This document shows positions 1 through 6,217 of a stretch of DNA of 7,229 bases, in pieces; the stretch's first letter is position 1; every line of letters starts with the position of its first letter. The notes under the pieces are model-generated. The model made no database searches and was not told the origin of the DNA. It saw only the letters and a list, made by a program, of their open reading frames with translations. The stretch lies in contig CACZQT010000338.1 of the NCBI GenBank assembly GCA_902783295.1, positions 1-7,229 on the forward strand. The letters are read 5' to 3'. This DNA comes from an uncultured Lachnospiraceae bacterium (GTDB lineage Bacteria; Bacillota; Clostridia; Lachnospirales; Lachnospiraceae). Position numbers and translations under genes: made by a program.

Positions 1-1635
1 CAGAATAAGAACACAAACGAAGAGGATTACGAAGAGGTCTGCAGCGTCTGCCGGCGCCCGGAGAGTAAGGCAGGACCTATGATGAAGATGCCGGGAAATA
101 TGTGCGTCTGCCGGGACTGCCTGAATAAGGCTATGGAAGCGCTTCCCATGATGACCCAGTTTATGCCGGATCTGATGTCGTCCCTGTTCCCGGGAGGCAT
201 GCCTTCCCCGGAAAGTCTGTTCCCGGGCGGGACAGACTATGAAGAGGCCGGATCTGAGGAAGAAGAGCCGGCAGAGGATGGAACGGAAGCTGAGCCGGAG
301 GAGCCGGAGACAGCGGATCCGGGAAACGGACAGCCGGAGGAAAATCCGGAGCCGGAAAAGAAAGAGGAACCTCCGCAAAAAGAAGAAACACCCAAAAGAG
401 AGAAAAATCCTAAAAAGCCTTCTCCGCAGATCAGCATCCGCATGCTGGATCTGTCCCAGCTGGGTTTCGGCGGTTTCCAGATTCCCGAGCGCCAGAAGGT
501 GAAAAAGAAAAAGGAAAATGAAGACCCCGGCTTTACCATGAAGGACGTGCCGCCGCCCCATAAGATCAAAGCCATGCTGGACGAGTATGTGATCGGCCAG
601 GAAAAGGCGAAGAAAACCATCTCTGTAGCGGTGTACAATCACTATAAACGCGTGCTTTCCAAGCCGGCGGATGACGGCGTGGAAATCGAAAAGTCCAATC
701 TGCTGCTGATCGGTCCTACGGGCAGCGGCAAGACTTATCTGGTGCGTACCCTGGCGAGGCTCCTGAATGTACCGCTGGCGGTGGCGGATGCCACTTCCCT
801 GACAGAAGCAGGATATATCGGGGATGACATCGAAAGCGTCCTGTCCAAGCTTCTTACAGCGGCGGATAATGATGTGGACAAAGCGGAGCACGGGATCGTA
901 TTTATCGATGAAATCGATAAAATCGCCAAAAAGCCGGAAACGAGGAGCCGGGATGTAAGCGGTGAGTCTGTACAGCAGGAACTTCTGAAGATGCTGGAGG
1001 GCAGCACGGTGGAAGTGCCGGTCGGCGCAGGCAGCAAGAACGGCATGGTGCCGCTGACCACCATGGATACCAGAAACATTCTGTTTATCTGCGGCGGGGC
1101 ATTTCCGGATCTGCCGGAGATTATCAAAAACCGGCTGAAGGAGCATGCGTCCATTGGCTTCGGGGCTGATCTGAAGGATAAGTACGAGGACGACAAGGAT
1201 ATCCTCGGCAAGGTAACCGCGGAGGATCTGCGGAAATTCGGGATGATCCCGGAATTCCTGGGGAGGATTCCGATTGTCGTTACCCTGCAGGCTCTGACGA
1301 AGGAAAGCCTCGTACGGATCCTGAAGGAGCCGAAGAATGCCATCCTGAAGCAGTATAAAAAGCTTCTGGCCATGGATGAAGTCGAGCTTCGTTTCGATGA
1401 CGATGCGCTGGAAGCCATTGCGGAAAAGGCACTGGAGAAGGATACGGGAGCGCGTGCCCTGCGGGCGATCCTGGAAGAGTACATGCTGGATATCATGTAC
1501 GAGATTCCGAAGGATGACAACATCGGACGCGTGACCATTACCCGGGAATATCTGGAGCACAGAGGCGGACCCAGGATTGAGTTCAGAGGCCAGCTCCTGC
1601 TGGAAGAAAAAACGAACGAGGAACACGAAGGATGA
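1..1635 (+). CDS. ClpX-like AAA+ protein unfoldase, 5' end outside window
   Basis: ATP-driven unfoldase of the ClpX family, expected to feed substrates to the ClpP peptidase in the cytoplasm. The reading frame is open from base 1; numbering here is from there. A C4 zinc finger is formed by C14, C17, C37 and C40. An ATG at 79 falls inside this finger, so it is not the true start and the gene is cut by the window edge. The ATPase core carries Walker A GPTGSGKT (238-245), pore motif GYIG (271-274), Walker B FIDEID with D303/E304, ClpP-docking IGF (385-387), arginine finger EFLGRIP (R422) and sensor 2 GAR (R485). Two oddities stand out. An acidic, proline-rich then lysine-rich linker of about 120 residues lies between finger and ATPase, where ordinary ClpX has a short one. 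The RKH loop is replaced by GSKNG. At 544 or more residues it is longer than ClpX (about 420). It is probably a second ClpX paralogue rather than housekeeping ClpX. Its stop overlaps the next start (ATGA). Confidence 0.9.
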   Translation, partial: QNKNTNEEDYEEVCSVCRRPESKAGPMMKMPGNMCVCRDCLNKAMEALPMMTQFMPDLMSSLFPGGMPSPESLFPGGTDYEEAGSEEEEPAEDGTEAEPEEPETADPGNGQPEENPEPEKKEEPPQKEETPKREKNPKKPSPQISIRMLDLSQLGFGGFQIPERQKVKKKKENEDPGFTMKDVPPPHKIKAMLDEYVIGQEKAKKTISVAVYNHYKRVLSKPADDGVEIEKSNLLLIGPTGSGKTYLVRTLARLLNVPLAVADATSLTEAGYIGDDIESVLSKLLTAADNDVDKAEHGIVFIDEIDKIAKKPETRSRDVSGESVQQELLKMLEGSTVEVPVGAGSKNGMVPLTTMDTRNILFICGGAFPDLPEIIKNRLKEHASIGFGADLKDKYEDDKDILGKVTAEDLRKFGMIPEFLGRIPIVVTLQALTKESLVRILKEPKNAILKQYKKLLAMDEVELRFDDDALEAIAEKALEKDTGARALRAILEEYMLDIMYEIPKDDNIGRVTITREYLEHRGGPRIEFRGQLLLEEKTNEEHEG

Positions 1636-3629
1636 ACAAAACCGGAATACGGGGGAAGCTGGCACTGGCGCTGCACTGGCCTGTACTGCTTTTGCCCCTG
1701 CTGATGGTGATGACCGTGGTGGTCGGTATGGTTAATCCTTATGCCTGCATGATCTGCGGCATAGTGGATGTTTTCTACGTACTGTTCCTGCTGTGGTGGT
1801 ATCTGTACTGGAAAAAACAGCTGGACGTGGAACTGGCGGAGTTCGCAGAGGACTTCCAGGGGACGCAGATGGAACAGCTCCTGGAGCTGCCGCTGCCCTA
1901 TGCTCTTCTGGGGGAAGAGGGGGAGGTCCTGTGGGTGAACCGCGCCTTTGAAGCCATTCTGCCGGCGCAGGAGGAGAGCTTCGACATTTACCGTATGATT
2001 CCTTCTCTGAAGGGAGAGCTCCCTCAGCCGGGAACCTGTTTCGAAGACCATATTGAATGGGGCGGTCTGGCATACCGGGCAGAAGTGCAGATAGCTTCCG
2101 GGAACGGAGGCATGTATTCCCTCTTCCTGTTTGATGAGACGTCCCACCTGCAGACGCTCCAGGAACTGGAGGATTCCAGGGCTGTGGTCGGACAGATCTA
2201 TATCGACAACTACGAAGAGGTTATCAGCGGAGCAGACCAGGTGCGCCAGACGCTTCTGGCAGCCCTTGTGGAGCGGAAGATCAGCAAATACTTTTCCCGG
2301 TACGACGCCCTGATCCGAAGAATGGAGCGGGACAAGTTTTCGGTTTTCATGCAGAGGAAAGGCCTGCGGGCTGTTATGGAAGACCGCTTCTCCATTCTGG
2401 AGGATGTGAAAAACAATAAGGCTCCGGGGGGCGGCGAATCTTCCTTCACCCTGAGTATTTCCATGGCTGCCGATGGGGAGACTCTGACGGAAATCAGTGA
2501 AAGCGCACGAAATACGATGAATCTGGCACTGGGCCGCGGAGGTGACCAGGCGATTGTCAGGACCGCAGCCGGCAACGAGTTCTACGGCGGGAAAACGCAG
2601 CATCAGGAGACAGGAACCCGCGTAAAAGCCCGCGTCAAGGCGGAGGCCATGCGGGAACTTATGACGCAGCGGGACCAGGTGCTGATTATGGGACACCACC
2701 TGCCCGATATGGACTGCTTCGGCGCGGCAGTGGGGATTTACCGGGCAGCAGCTACGCTGGGAAAAACAGCGCACATTGTTATGGACGAGGTGACGTCTTC
2801 TCTGCGGCCTCTGGTCAACCGGTTTAAGGAAAGCCCGGATTATCCGGATGATATGATCATCAACTCGGAAAAGGCGAAAGCTCTGCTGGATGCCAATACC
2901 ATGGTGGTTGTGGTGGATGTGAACCGCCCCAGCTATACGGAATGCCCTCAGTTGATCGATCGGGCCTCCACGATTGTGGTACTTGACCATCACAGACAGG
3001 GCGGCGAATCGATCCGGAAAGCTACTCTTTCCTACATCGAGCCGTATGCCTCTTCCGCCAGTGAAATGGTGGCGGAAGTCCTGCAGTATTTCGGTGTCAG
3101 CATGAAGATCCGGCCCATCGAAGCGGAGACGATTTATGCAGGCATTGTGATGGATACGGATAACTTCCTGGCAAAGACTGGCGTCCGGACCTTCGAGGCA
3201 GCCGCTTTCCTGCGGCGCCATGGAGCGGATGTCAGCCGGGTCCGCAAGCTGTTCCGGGAAAAAATGGAGGATACCCGGGTCAAGGCGGCTACTGTCAGTA
3301 ACGCCGAAATCTTTATGGACGCCTATGCATTTGCCGAATGCCACGGAAAAGATGTGGAAAGCCCGACCGTAATCGGAGCCCAGGCGGCAAACGACCTGCT
3401 GGACATTGTAGGGGTGAAGGCATCCTTTGTATTTACGGAACACAATGACAAGATATACATCAGCGCCAGGTCTATTGACGAAGTGAATGTACAGATGATC
3501 ATGGAAAAACTGGGAGGAGGCGGACACATGGGAATCGCCGGTGCCCAGATCGCGGACAGCAGCGTGAGGGAAGCCATGGAGAAAGTCAAGGATACGCTGC
3601 GCCAGATGGTGAAGGATGGTTCCCTGTAA
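1632..3629 (+). CDS. gdpP: GdpP-type cyclic-di-AMP phosphodiesterase (DHH family)
   Basis: Membrane-bound phosphodiesterase that, in characterised homologues (B. subtilis GdpP/YybT), hydrolyses c-di-AMP to pApA and so controls potassium/osmolyte balance and cell-wall stress. The 665 residues match the family length. Order: two membrane segments (about 15-33 and 36-58), a PAS-like domain (about 85-170; PLPYALLGEEGEVLWVNRAF at its start), a degenerate GGDEF domain (about 185-320) lacking the GGDEF signature, then the catalytic DHH domain and DHHA1. Metal-site residues are present: H355, D359 and D361 in MGHHLPDMD, D429, the D452-H453-H454 triad, and D508 in IVMDTDNF. DHHA1 has GGGGH (628-632). 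All expected catalytic residues are intact, so it should be active. The start overlaps the clpX-like stop by 4 bases, with GAGG at 1618-1621, suggesting translational coupling. rplI and dnaB follow, as in many Firmicutes. Confidence 0.95.
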   Translation: MNKTGIRGKLALALHWPVLLLPLLMVMTVVVGMVNPYACMICGIVDVFYVLFLLWWYLYWKKQLDVELAEFAEDFQGTQMEQLLELPLPYALLGEEGEVLWVNRAFEAILPAQEESFDIYRMIPSLKGELPQPGTCFEDHIEWGGLAYRAEVQIASGNGGMYSLFLFDETSHLQTLQELEDSRAVVGQIYIDNYEEVISGADQVRQTLLAALVERKISKYFSRYDALIRRMERDKFSVFMQRKGLRAVMEDRFSILEDVKNNKAPGGGESSFTLSISMAADGETLTEISESARNTMNLALGRGGDQAIVRTAAGNEFYGGKTQHQETGTRVKARVKAEAMRELMTQRDQVLIMGHHLPDMDCFGAAVGIYRAAATLGKTAHIVMDEVTSSLRPLVNRFKESPDYPDDMIINSEKAKALLDANTMVVVVDVNRPSYTECPQLIDRASTIVVLDHHRQGGESIRKATLSYIEPYASSASEMVAEVLQYFGVSMKIRPIEAETIYAGIVMDTDNFLAKTGVRTFEAAAFLRRHGADVSRVRKLFREKMEDTRVKAATVSNAEIFMDAYAFAECHGKDVESPTVIGAQAANDLLDIVGVKASFVFTEHNDKIYISARSIDEVNVQMIMEKLGGGGHMGIAGAQIADSSVREAMEKVKDTLRQMVKDGSL

Positions 3630-3659
3630 GGAGCCGGAAGAAAATAGGAGGAAAGCTGT

Positions 3660-4106
3660 ATGCAGGTAGTACTGCTGGAAGATGTTAAGACGTTGGGGAA
3701 AAAAGGAGACATTGTAAAGGCCAATGACGGCTACGCCAGGAATTTCCTGATTCCGAAAAACCTGGGAGTAGAGGCAACGCCGGCTAATCTGGCAAAGCTG
3801 AAGCAGCAGAAGGCCCACGAAGCAAAAGTAGCAGCGGAGCAGCTGGCCGAAGCAAAGCAGCTTTCGGATTCCCTGTCCGGAAAAGTACTTCAGATGAAGG
3901 CTAAGGTCGGTGAAGGCGGGCGCCTTTTCGGTGCGATTGCTTCCAAAGAAGTTGCCCAGGCAATCAAAACACAGCTGGGCCTGGACGTGGATAAGAAGAA
4001 GATCATCCTGCCGGAACCGATCAAGACCCTTGGCAAGCATGAGATCAGCATCCGCCTGCATAAGGACGTGCTGGCGAAGCTGAATGTAGAAGTGGCAGAG
4101 GGATAA
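3660..4106 (+). CDS. rplI: 50S ribosomal protein L9
   Basis: Large-subunit ribosomal protein that binds 23S rRNA near the base of the L1 stalk and helps keep the reading frame. At 148 residues it has the standard length. The N-terminal rRNA-binding domain is highly conserved (MQVVLLEDVKTLGKKGDIVK, then NDGYARNFLIPK), followed by the long connecting helix (about 41-75, Ala/Lys/Gln-rich) and the C-terminal domain (GGRLFGAIASKEVAQAI, then LPEPIKTLGKHEISIRLH). The start is supported by a perfect AGGAGG at 3646-3651, 8 bases before the ATG. It lies 30 bases after gdpP and 60 before dnaB in the same direction, the usual Firmicutes order, and is likely part of one transcript. Confidence 0.98.
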   Translation: MQVVLLEDVKTLGKKGDIVKANDGYARNFLIPKNLGVEATPANLAKLKQQKAHEAKVAAEQLAEAKQLSDSLSGKVLQMKAKVGEGGRLFGAIASKEVAQAIKTQLGLDVDKKKIILPEPIKTLGKHEISIRLHKDVLAKLNVEVAEG

Positions 4107-4129
4107 GGAACGGTTACAATTATGTGAAA

Positions 4130-4153
4130 ACAGCCTGGACCCGGACCGGCTGT
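4130..4153 (+). other. Small hairpin between rplI and dnaB
   Basis: ACAGCC at 4130-4135 pairs with GGCTGT at 4148-4153. Two further inner pairs (GG 4137-4138 with CC 4146-4147) are possible beyond a bulged T. No T-run follows, so it is not a terminator. It ends 4 bases before the dnaB ribosome binding site (GAGG, 4158-4161). It could affect dnaB translation or mRNA processing, but it could also be chance. Confidence 0.3.
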
Positions 4154-4166
4154 CAGCGAGGAAGTC

Positions 4167-5504
4167 ATGGAAGAAAACCAGATTCGCAGAATACAGCCGC
4201 ACAGCCAGGAGGCGGAACAGACGCTGGTCGGCGCCATGCTCCTGGACAATCAGGTCATCCCGTCGGTGGAAACGATCGTTTCGGGCAGTGATTTTTACCA
4301 GCGTCAGTTCGGTATCATTTTTGATACGGCCGTTGATCTGTACGAAGAAGGCCGGCCGGTAGACCTGACGACTCTGCAGGACCGGCTCCGGCAGAAAGAA
4401 CTCCCGCCTGAGCTGACTTCGGTGGAATACCTGGCCGGCCTGATCGCCAATGTTCCGTTTTCTGCCAATGCGAAGCATTATGCGGAGATTGTATATGAAA
4501 AATCCCTGCTCAGGCAGATGATACATGCTTCCGAGGAAGTAGCGAATCTCTGCTATGCCGGTAAAGATCAGACAGAAACGATCATGGCGCAGGCGGAAAA
4601 AAAGATATTTGACGTTCTGAACCGAAGGAAGGAAACGGACTTTGTTTCGATTCAGGAAATTACTCTGGCAGCCCTGGAACGCATCCACAAAGCGTCCCGG
4701 AGCAAGAACCCGGTAACCGGTGTGCCGACAGGTTTCGTAGACCTGGACCGCCAGCTGGCCGGACTGCAGCCATCGGAACTGATCCTTCTGGCAGCCCGTC
4801 CTTCCATGGGTAAAACCGCTTTTGCCCTGAATATTGCCCAGTACGCCTGCTTCCGGCGGAATACATGCACGGCCATTTTCAGCCTGGAAATGTCGCGGGA
4901 GCAGCTGGTGAACCGTCTGTTCGCCATGGAATCCCGGATCAATTCCCAGAGCCTGCGTACCGGTGACCTTACGGATGAGGACTGGGACAAACTGCTGGAA
5001 GGTTCCGGCGTGGTCGGGAACTCCCGGCTGATTATTGATGATACACCAGGTATCACGGTTAGTGAACTGCGCACCAAATGCCGGAAATACAAGCTGGATT
5101 TCGGCCTGCAGCTGATTATGATCGACTATCTGCAGTTGATGTCGGGCAGCGGAGGCCGCAGCAATGAAAGCCGCCAGCAGGAAATCTCTGAGATTTCCCG
5201 TTCGTTGAAAGCCCTGGCCAGGGAACTGGAATGCCCGGTTGTTGCGCTTTCGCAGCTTTCCCGCGCCGTGGAACAGCGTTCGGATCACAGGCCTATGCTG
5301 TCCGACCTGCGTGAATCCGGCGCCATTGAACAGGACGCGGACGTGGTCATGTTCCTGTACAGGGATGATTATTACAATAACGACAGCCCGAAAAAGAACA
5401 TCTGTGAAGTCATTGTGGCCAAACAGAGAAACGGCCCGGTGGGTACGGTGGAACTTGTCTGGCTGCCGGATTATACCAAGTTTGCCAGCATCAAGAAAAA
5501 CTGA
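4167..5504 (+). CDS. dnaB: Replicative DNA helicase DnaB (DnaC in Bacillus naming)
   Basis: Hexameric ring helicase that unwinds DNA at the replication fork and recruits primase. It has 445 residues, normal for the family. The N-terminal helical domain (about 8-110; PHSQEAEQTLVGAMLLD) binds primase and the loader. After a linker comes the RecA-like ATPase: TGVPTGFVDLDRQLAGLQPS leads into Walker A ARPSMGKT (210-217), LEMSREQLVNRL (about 240-251), Walker B LIMIDYLQLM (D320), the DNA-binding region LSQLSRAVEQR (361-371), and SDLRESGAIEQDADVVMFLYRDDYY with R399 as probable arginine finger. No intein or interruption is seen. The ATG follows GAGG at 4158-4161 with a 5-base gap. It is the last gene of the + strand cluster, followed by a terminator at 5518-5547. 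Confidence 0.98.
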   Translation: MEENQIRRIQPHSQEAEQTLVGAMLLDNQVIPSVETIVSGSDFYQRQFGIIFDTAVDLYEEGRPVDLTTLQDRLRQKELPPELTSVEYLAGLIANVPFSANAKHYAEIVYEKSLLRQMIHASEEVANLCYAGKDQTETIMAQAEKKIFDVLNRRKETDFVSIQEITLAALERIHKASRSKNPVTGVPTGFVDLDRQLAGLQPSELILLAARPSMGKTAFALNIAQYACFRRNTCTAIFSLEMSREQLVNRLFAMESRINSQSLRTGDLTDEDWDKLLEGSGVVGNSRLIIDDTPGITVSELRTKCRKYKLDFGLQLIMIDYLQLMSGSGGRSNESRQQEISEISRSLKALARELECPVVALSQLSRAVEQRSDHRPMLSDLRESGAIEQDADVVMFLYRDDYYNNDSPKKNICEVIVAKQRNGPVGTVELVWLPDYTKFASIKKN

Positions 5505-5517
5505 AATAAAGAAAAAG

Positions 5518-5547
5518 AAAAGGGGAGGCGGTCAGGCCTCTCCTTTT
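5518..5547. terminator. Bidirectional terminator between dnaB and the DUF1858 gene
   Basis: A 12-base left arm (5518-5529, AAAAGGGGAGGC) pairs with 5536-5547 through a 6-base loop, with one G-U pair. On the + strand TTTT closes the right arm and ends dnaB transcription. On the - strand the hairpin is followed by a long T-rich tract (complement of 5505-5521), making it a stronger terminator in that direction. The stop codon of the - strand gene (5532-5534) lies in the loop, so this terminator overlaps the end of that coding region. Confidence 0.85.
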
Positions 5548-5744
5548 GCTTCCAGATATTCATTGATGGCACCGACCATCATGTCCGAGTCCAGTCCATG
5601 GACCAGGCAGGCTTCTTCGAGGCTTTCCATCTGGGAAGAAGGGCAGCCTACGCAGTGCATACCTGCGCTCATCAGAATCGGTATGATATTGACATCCAGA
5701 TTGATCAGTTCACCGATCAGCATCTCTTTGGTAACTTTTGCCAT
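5532..5744 (-). CDS. DUF1858 small disulfide/redox-domain protein
   Basis: A 70-residue protein of the DUF1858 family, whose members are known as the hybrid-cluster-protein-associated redox disulfide domain; the biochemical role is not established. The hallmark is SAGMHCVGCPSSQMESLEEAC: a CxxC pair (C31, C34) followed by C46, then HGLDSDMMVGAINEYL. The ATG at 5744 is chosen because family members begin just before the VTKEMLIGELI segment, and GGAGG lies at 5750-5754 (- strand), 5 bases upstream. The frame extends to a GTG at 5795, but that adds 17 unrelated residues and sits at or upstream of the predicted transcription start. It converges on dnaB with 27 bases between stop codons and diverges from a ferredoxin gene. 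A role in anaerobic thiol or metal-cluster chemistry is inference from the cysteines and the neighbour. Confidence 0.9.
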   Translation of the reverse strand: MAKVTKEMLIGELINLDVNIIPILMSAGMHCVGCPSSQMESLEEACLVHGLDSDMMVGAINEYLEAKGEA

Positions 5745-5768
5745 AACAGCCTCCAGAATGGGGTATTT

Positions 5769-5785
5769 GCCGACAGTCTGCCGGC
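5769..5785. promoter_or_regulatory. Imperfect palindrome in DUF1858 leader
   Basis: The 17-base GCCGACAGTCTGCCGGC is symmetric about its centre at most positions. In the - strand mRNA it folds as a near-complete hairpin with a G-U pair. It begins a few bases after the predicted transcription start of the DUF1858 gene, a position typical of an operator or a leader hairpin. No regulator can be named. Confidence 0.35.
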
Positions 5786-5795
5786 ATGCCATCAC

Positions 5796-5824
5796 AGTAT
5801 ACCGAACGAAAGAATTTTTTGCAA
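5796..5824 (-). promoter_or_regulatory. Sigma-A-type promoter of the DUF1858 gene
   Basis: On the - strand, TTGCAA (5819-5824) is followed after exactly 17 bases by TATACT (5796-5801). The -10 matches the consensus at five of six bases and the -35 keeps TTG. Transcription should start near 5789, giving a leader of about 45 bases that contains the palindrome at 5769-5785. Confidence 0.65.
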
Positions 5825-5899
5825 CTGTATTTGCTGAAATCCTGGCACAGTGTGCAGATATTCAGAAATAGTTCTATTTGTTTTTAGAAAAAGGTACGA

Positions 5900-5934
5900 C
5901 TAACCCTCTTGCATTATGAGAAAAAAGAGGGTAG
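5900..5934. repeat. Inverted repeat embracing the ferredoxin promoter
   Basis: CTAACCCTCTT (5900-5910) pairs with AAGAGGGTAG (5925-5934): ten pairs with one bulged A and a 14-base AT-rich spacer. The left arm ends within the -35 and the right arm ends within the -10 of the predicted ferredoxin promoter. No T-run follows on the + strand, and the site lies upstream of the predicted transcript, so a protein-binding operator fits better than a terminator. The regulator is unknown. Confidence 0.5.
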
Positions 5935-5937
5935 AAT
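5909..5937 (+). promoter_or_regulatory. Sigma-A-type promoter of the ferredoxin gene
   Basis: TTGCAT (5909-5914), a 17-base spacer and TAGAAT (5932-5937, five of six to consensus) precede the ferredoxin gene. The -35 is identical to that of the mecA-like gene. Transcription should start near 5944, so the mRNA would begin just before the first base of the leader stem at 5950, which supports this choice. Confidence 0.6.
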
Positions 5938-5949
5938 GAGGTCGAACCA

Positions 5950-6010
5950 GGAACTTGACGGAAGCCCGCCCAGGGTCGAGTCCGGGCGGTTCCAAGGCAA
6001 AATAAGTTCC
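5950..6010 (+). promoter_or_regulatory. Structured 5' leader of the ferredoxin mRNA
   Basis: GGAACTT (5950-5956) pairs perfectly with AAGTTCC (6004-6010), closing a domain. Inside, GGAA (5960-5963) pairs with TTCC (5990-5993) and CCGCCC (5966-5971) with GGGCGG (5984-5989). GG/CC (5973-5974, 5982-5983) can extend the helix beyond a bulged A, leaving the 7-base loop GTCGAGT (5975-5981). The closing stem ends 2 bases before the AGGAGG at 6013-6018, and the predicted mRNA begins only a few bases before the stem. This could stabilise the 5' end of an abundant mRNA or control ribosome access. It matches no riboswitch class I recognise. The pairing is read directly; the function is inference. Confidence 0.55.
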
Positions 6011-6026
6011 ATAGGAGGAATGAATC

Positions 6027-6197
6027 ATGGCATATGTTATTTCTGACGAATGCGTAAGCTGCGGCGCCTGCGCTGCCGAATGTCCTGTAGAAGCGATCGC
6101 TGAGGGCGAGAATCATTTCGAGATCAACCCCGATGTCTGCATCGAGTGCGGCACCTGCGAAGCTACCTGCCCTACCGGCGCAATCTCTGCCCAGTAA
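6027..6197 (+). CDS. Clostridial-type 2[4Fe-4S] ferredoxin
   Basis: Small cytoplasmic electron carrier of 56 residues, the usual size for clostridial ferredoxins, which accept low-potential electrons from enzymes such as pyruvate:ferredoxin oxidoreductase and pass them to hydrogenases or Rnf-type complexes. Two CxxCxxCxxxCP motifs are intact: C9, C12, C15, C19-P20 and C38, C41, C44, C48-P49, in pseudo-symmetric halves (SCGACAAECPVEAI and ECGTCEATCPTGAI). AGGAGG at 6013-6018 lies 8 bases before the ATG. An ATG at 6020 is out of frame and too near the ribosome binding site. The gene appears to be a single-gene transcript with its own promoter and structured leader, divergent from the DUF1858 gene and convergent with the mecA-like gene. 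Confidence 0.96.
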   Translation: MAYVISDECVSCGACAAECPVEAIAEGENHFEINPDVCIECGTCEATCPTGAISAQ

Positions 6198-6217
6198 GCG
6201 GTAACCTGAATCAAAAA

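Noticed and set aside
79..81. ATG at 79 as the start of the clpX-like gene.
   Set aside because: The zinc-finger pair C14/C17 is encoded upstream in the same open frame, and the ATG falls between the two cysteine pairs with no ribosome binding site.
4130..4153. Hairpin between rplI and dnaB as a terminator.
   Set aside because: There is no T-run after it, the stem is short and bulged, and dnaB is expected to be co-transcribed.
735..5288. A 1517-codon open frame on the - strand, antisense to the clpX-like gene, gdpP, rplI and most of dnaB.
   Set aside because: It starts at GTG, runs across four well-conserved genes and two intergenic gaps, and its translation is His/Arg/Phe/Ser-rich with no recognisable domain. 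It is best explained by codon bias of the genes opposite, though its length is striking.
5239..5871. A 210-codon + strand frame overlapping the end of dnaB.
   Set aside because: It lies out of frame inside dnaB, passes through the terminator and runs antisense to the DUF1858 gene.
5970..5986. A tRNA T-arm-like hairpin with loop GTCGAGT upstream of the ferredoxin gene.
   Set aside because: The loop resembles the TTCRANY pattern, but no acceptor partner lies about 73 bases away and no anticodon or D arm is seen. It fits better as part of the mRNA leader.
6020..6046. Small upstream frame starting at the ATG at 6020, overlapping the ferredoxin start.
   Set aside because: The ATG is 1 base from AGGAGG, too close for initiation; the in-phase ferredoxin ATG is at the normal distance.
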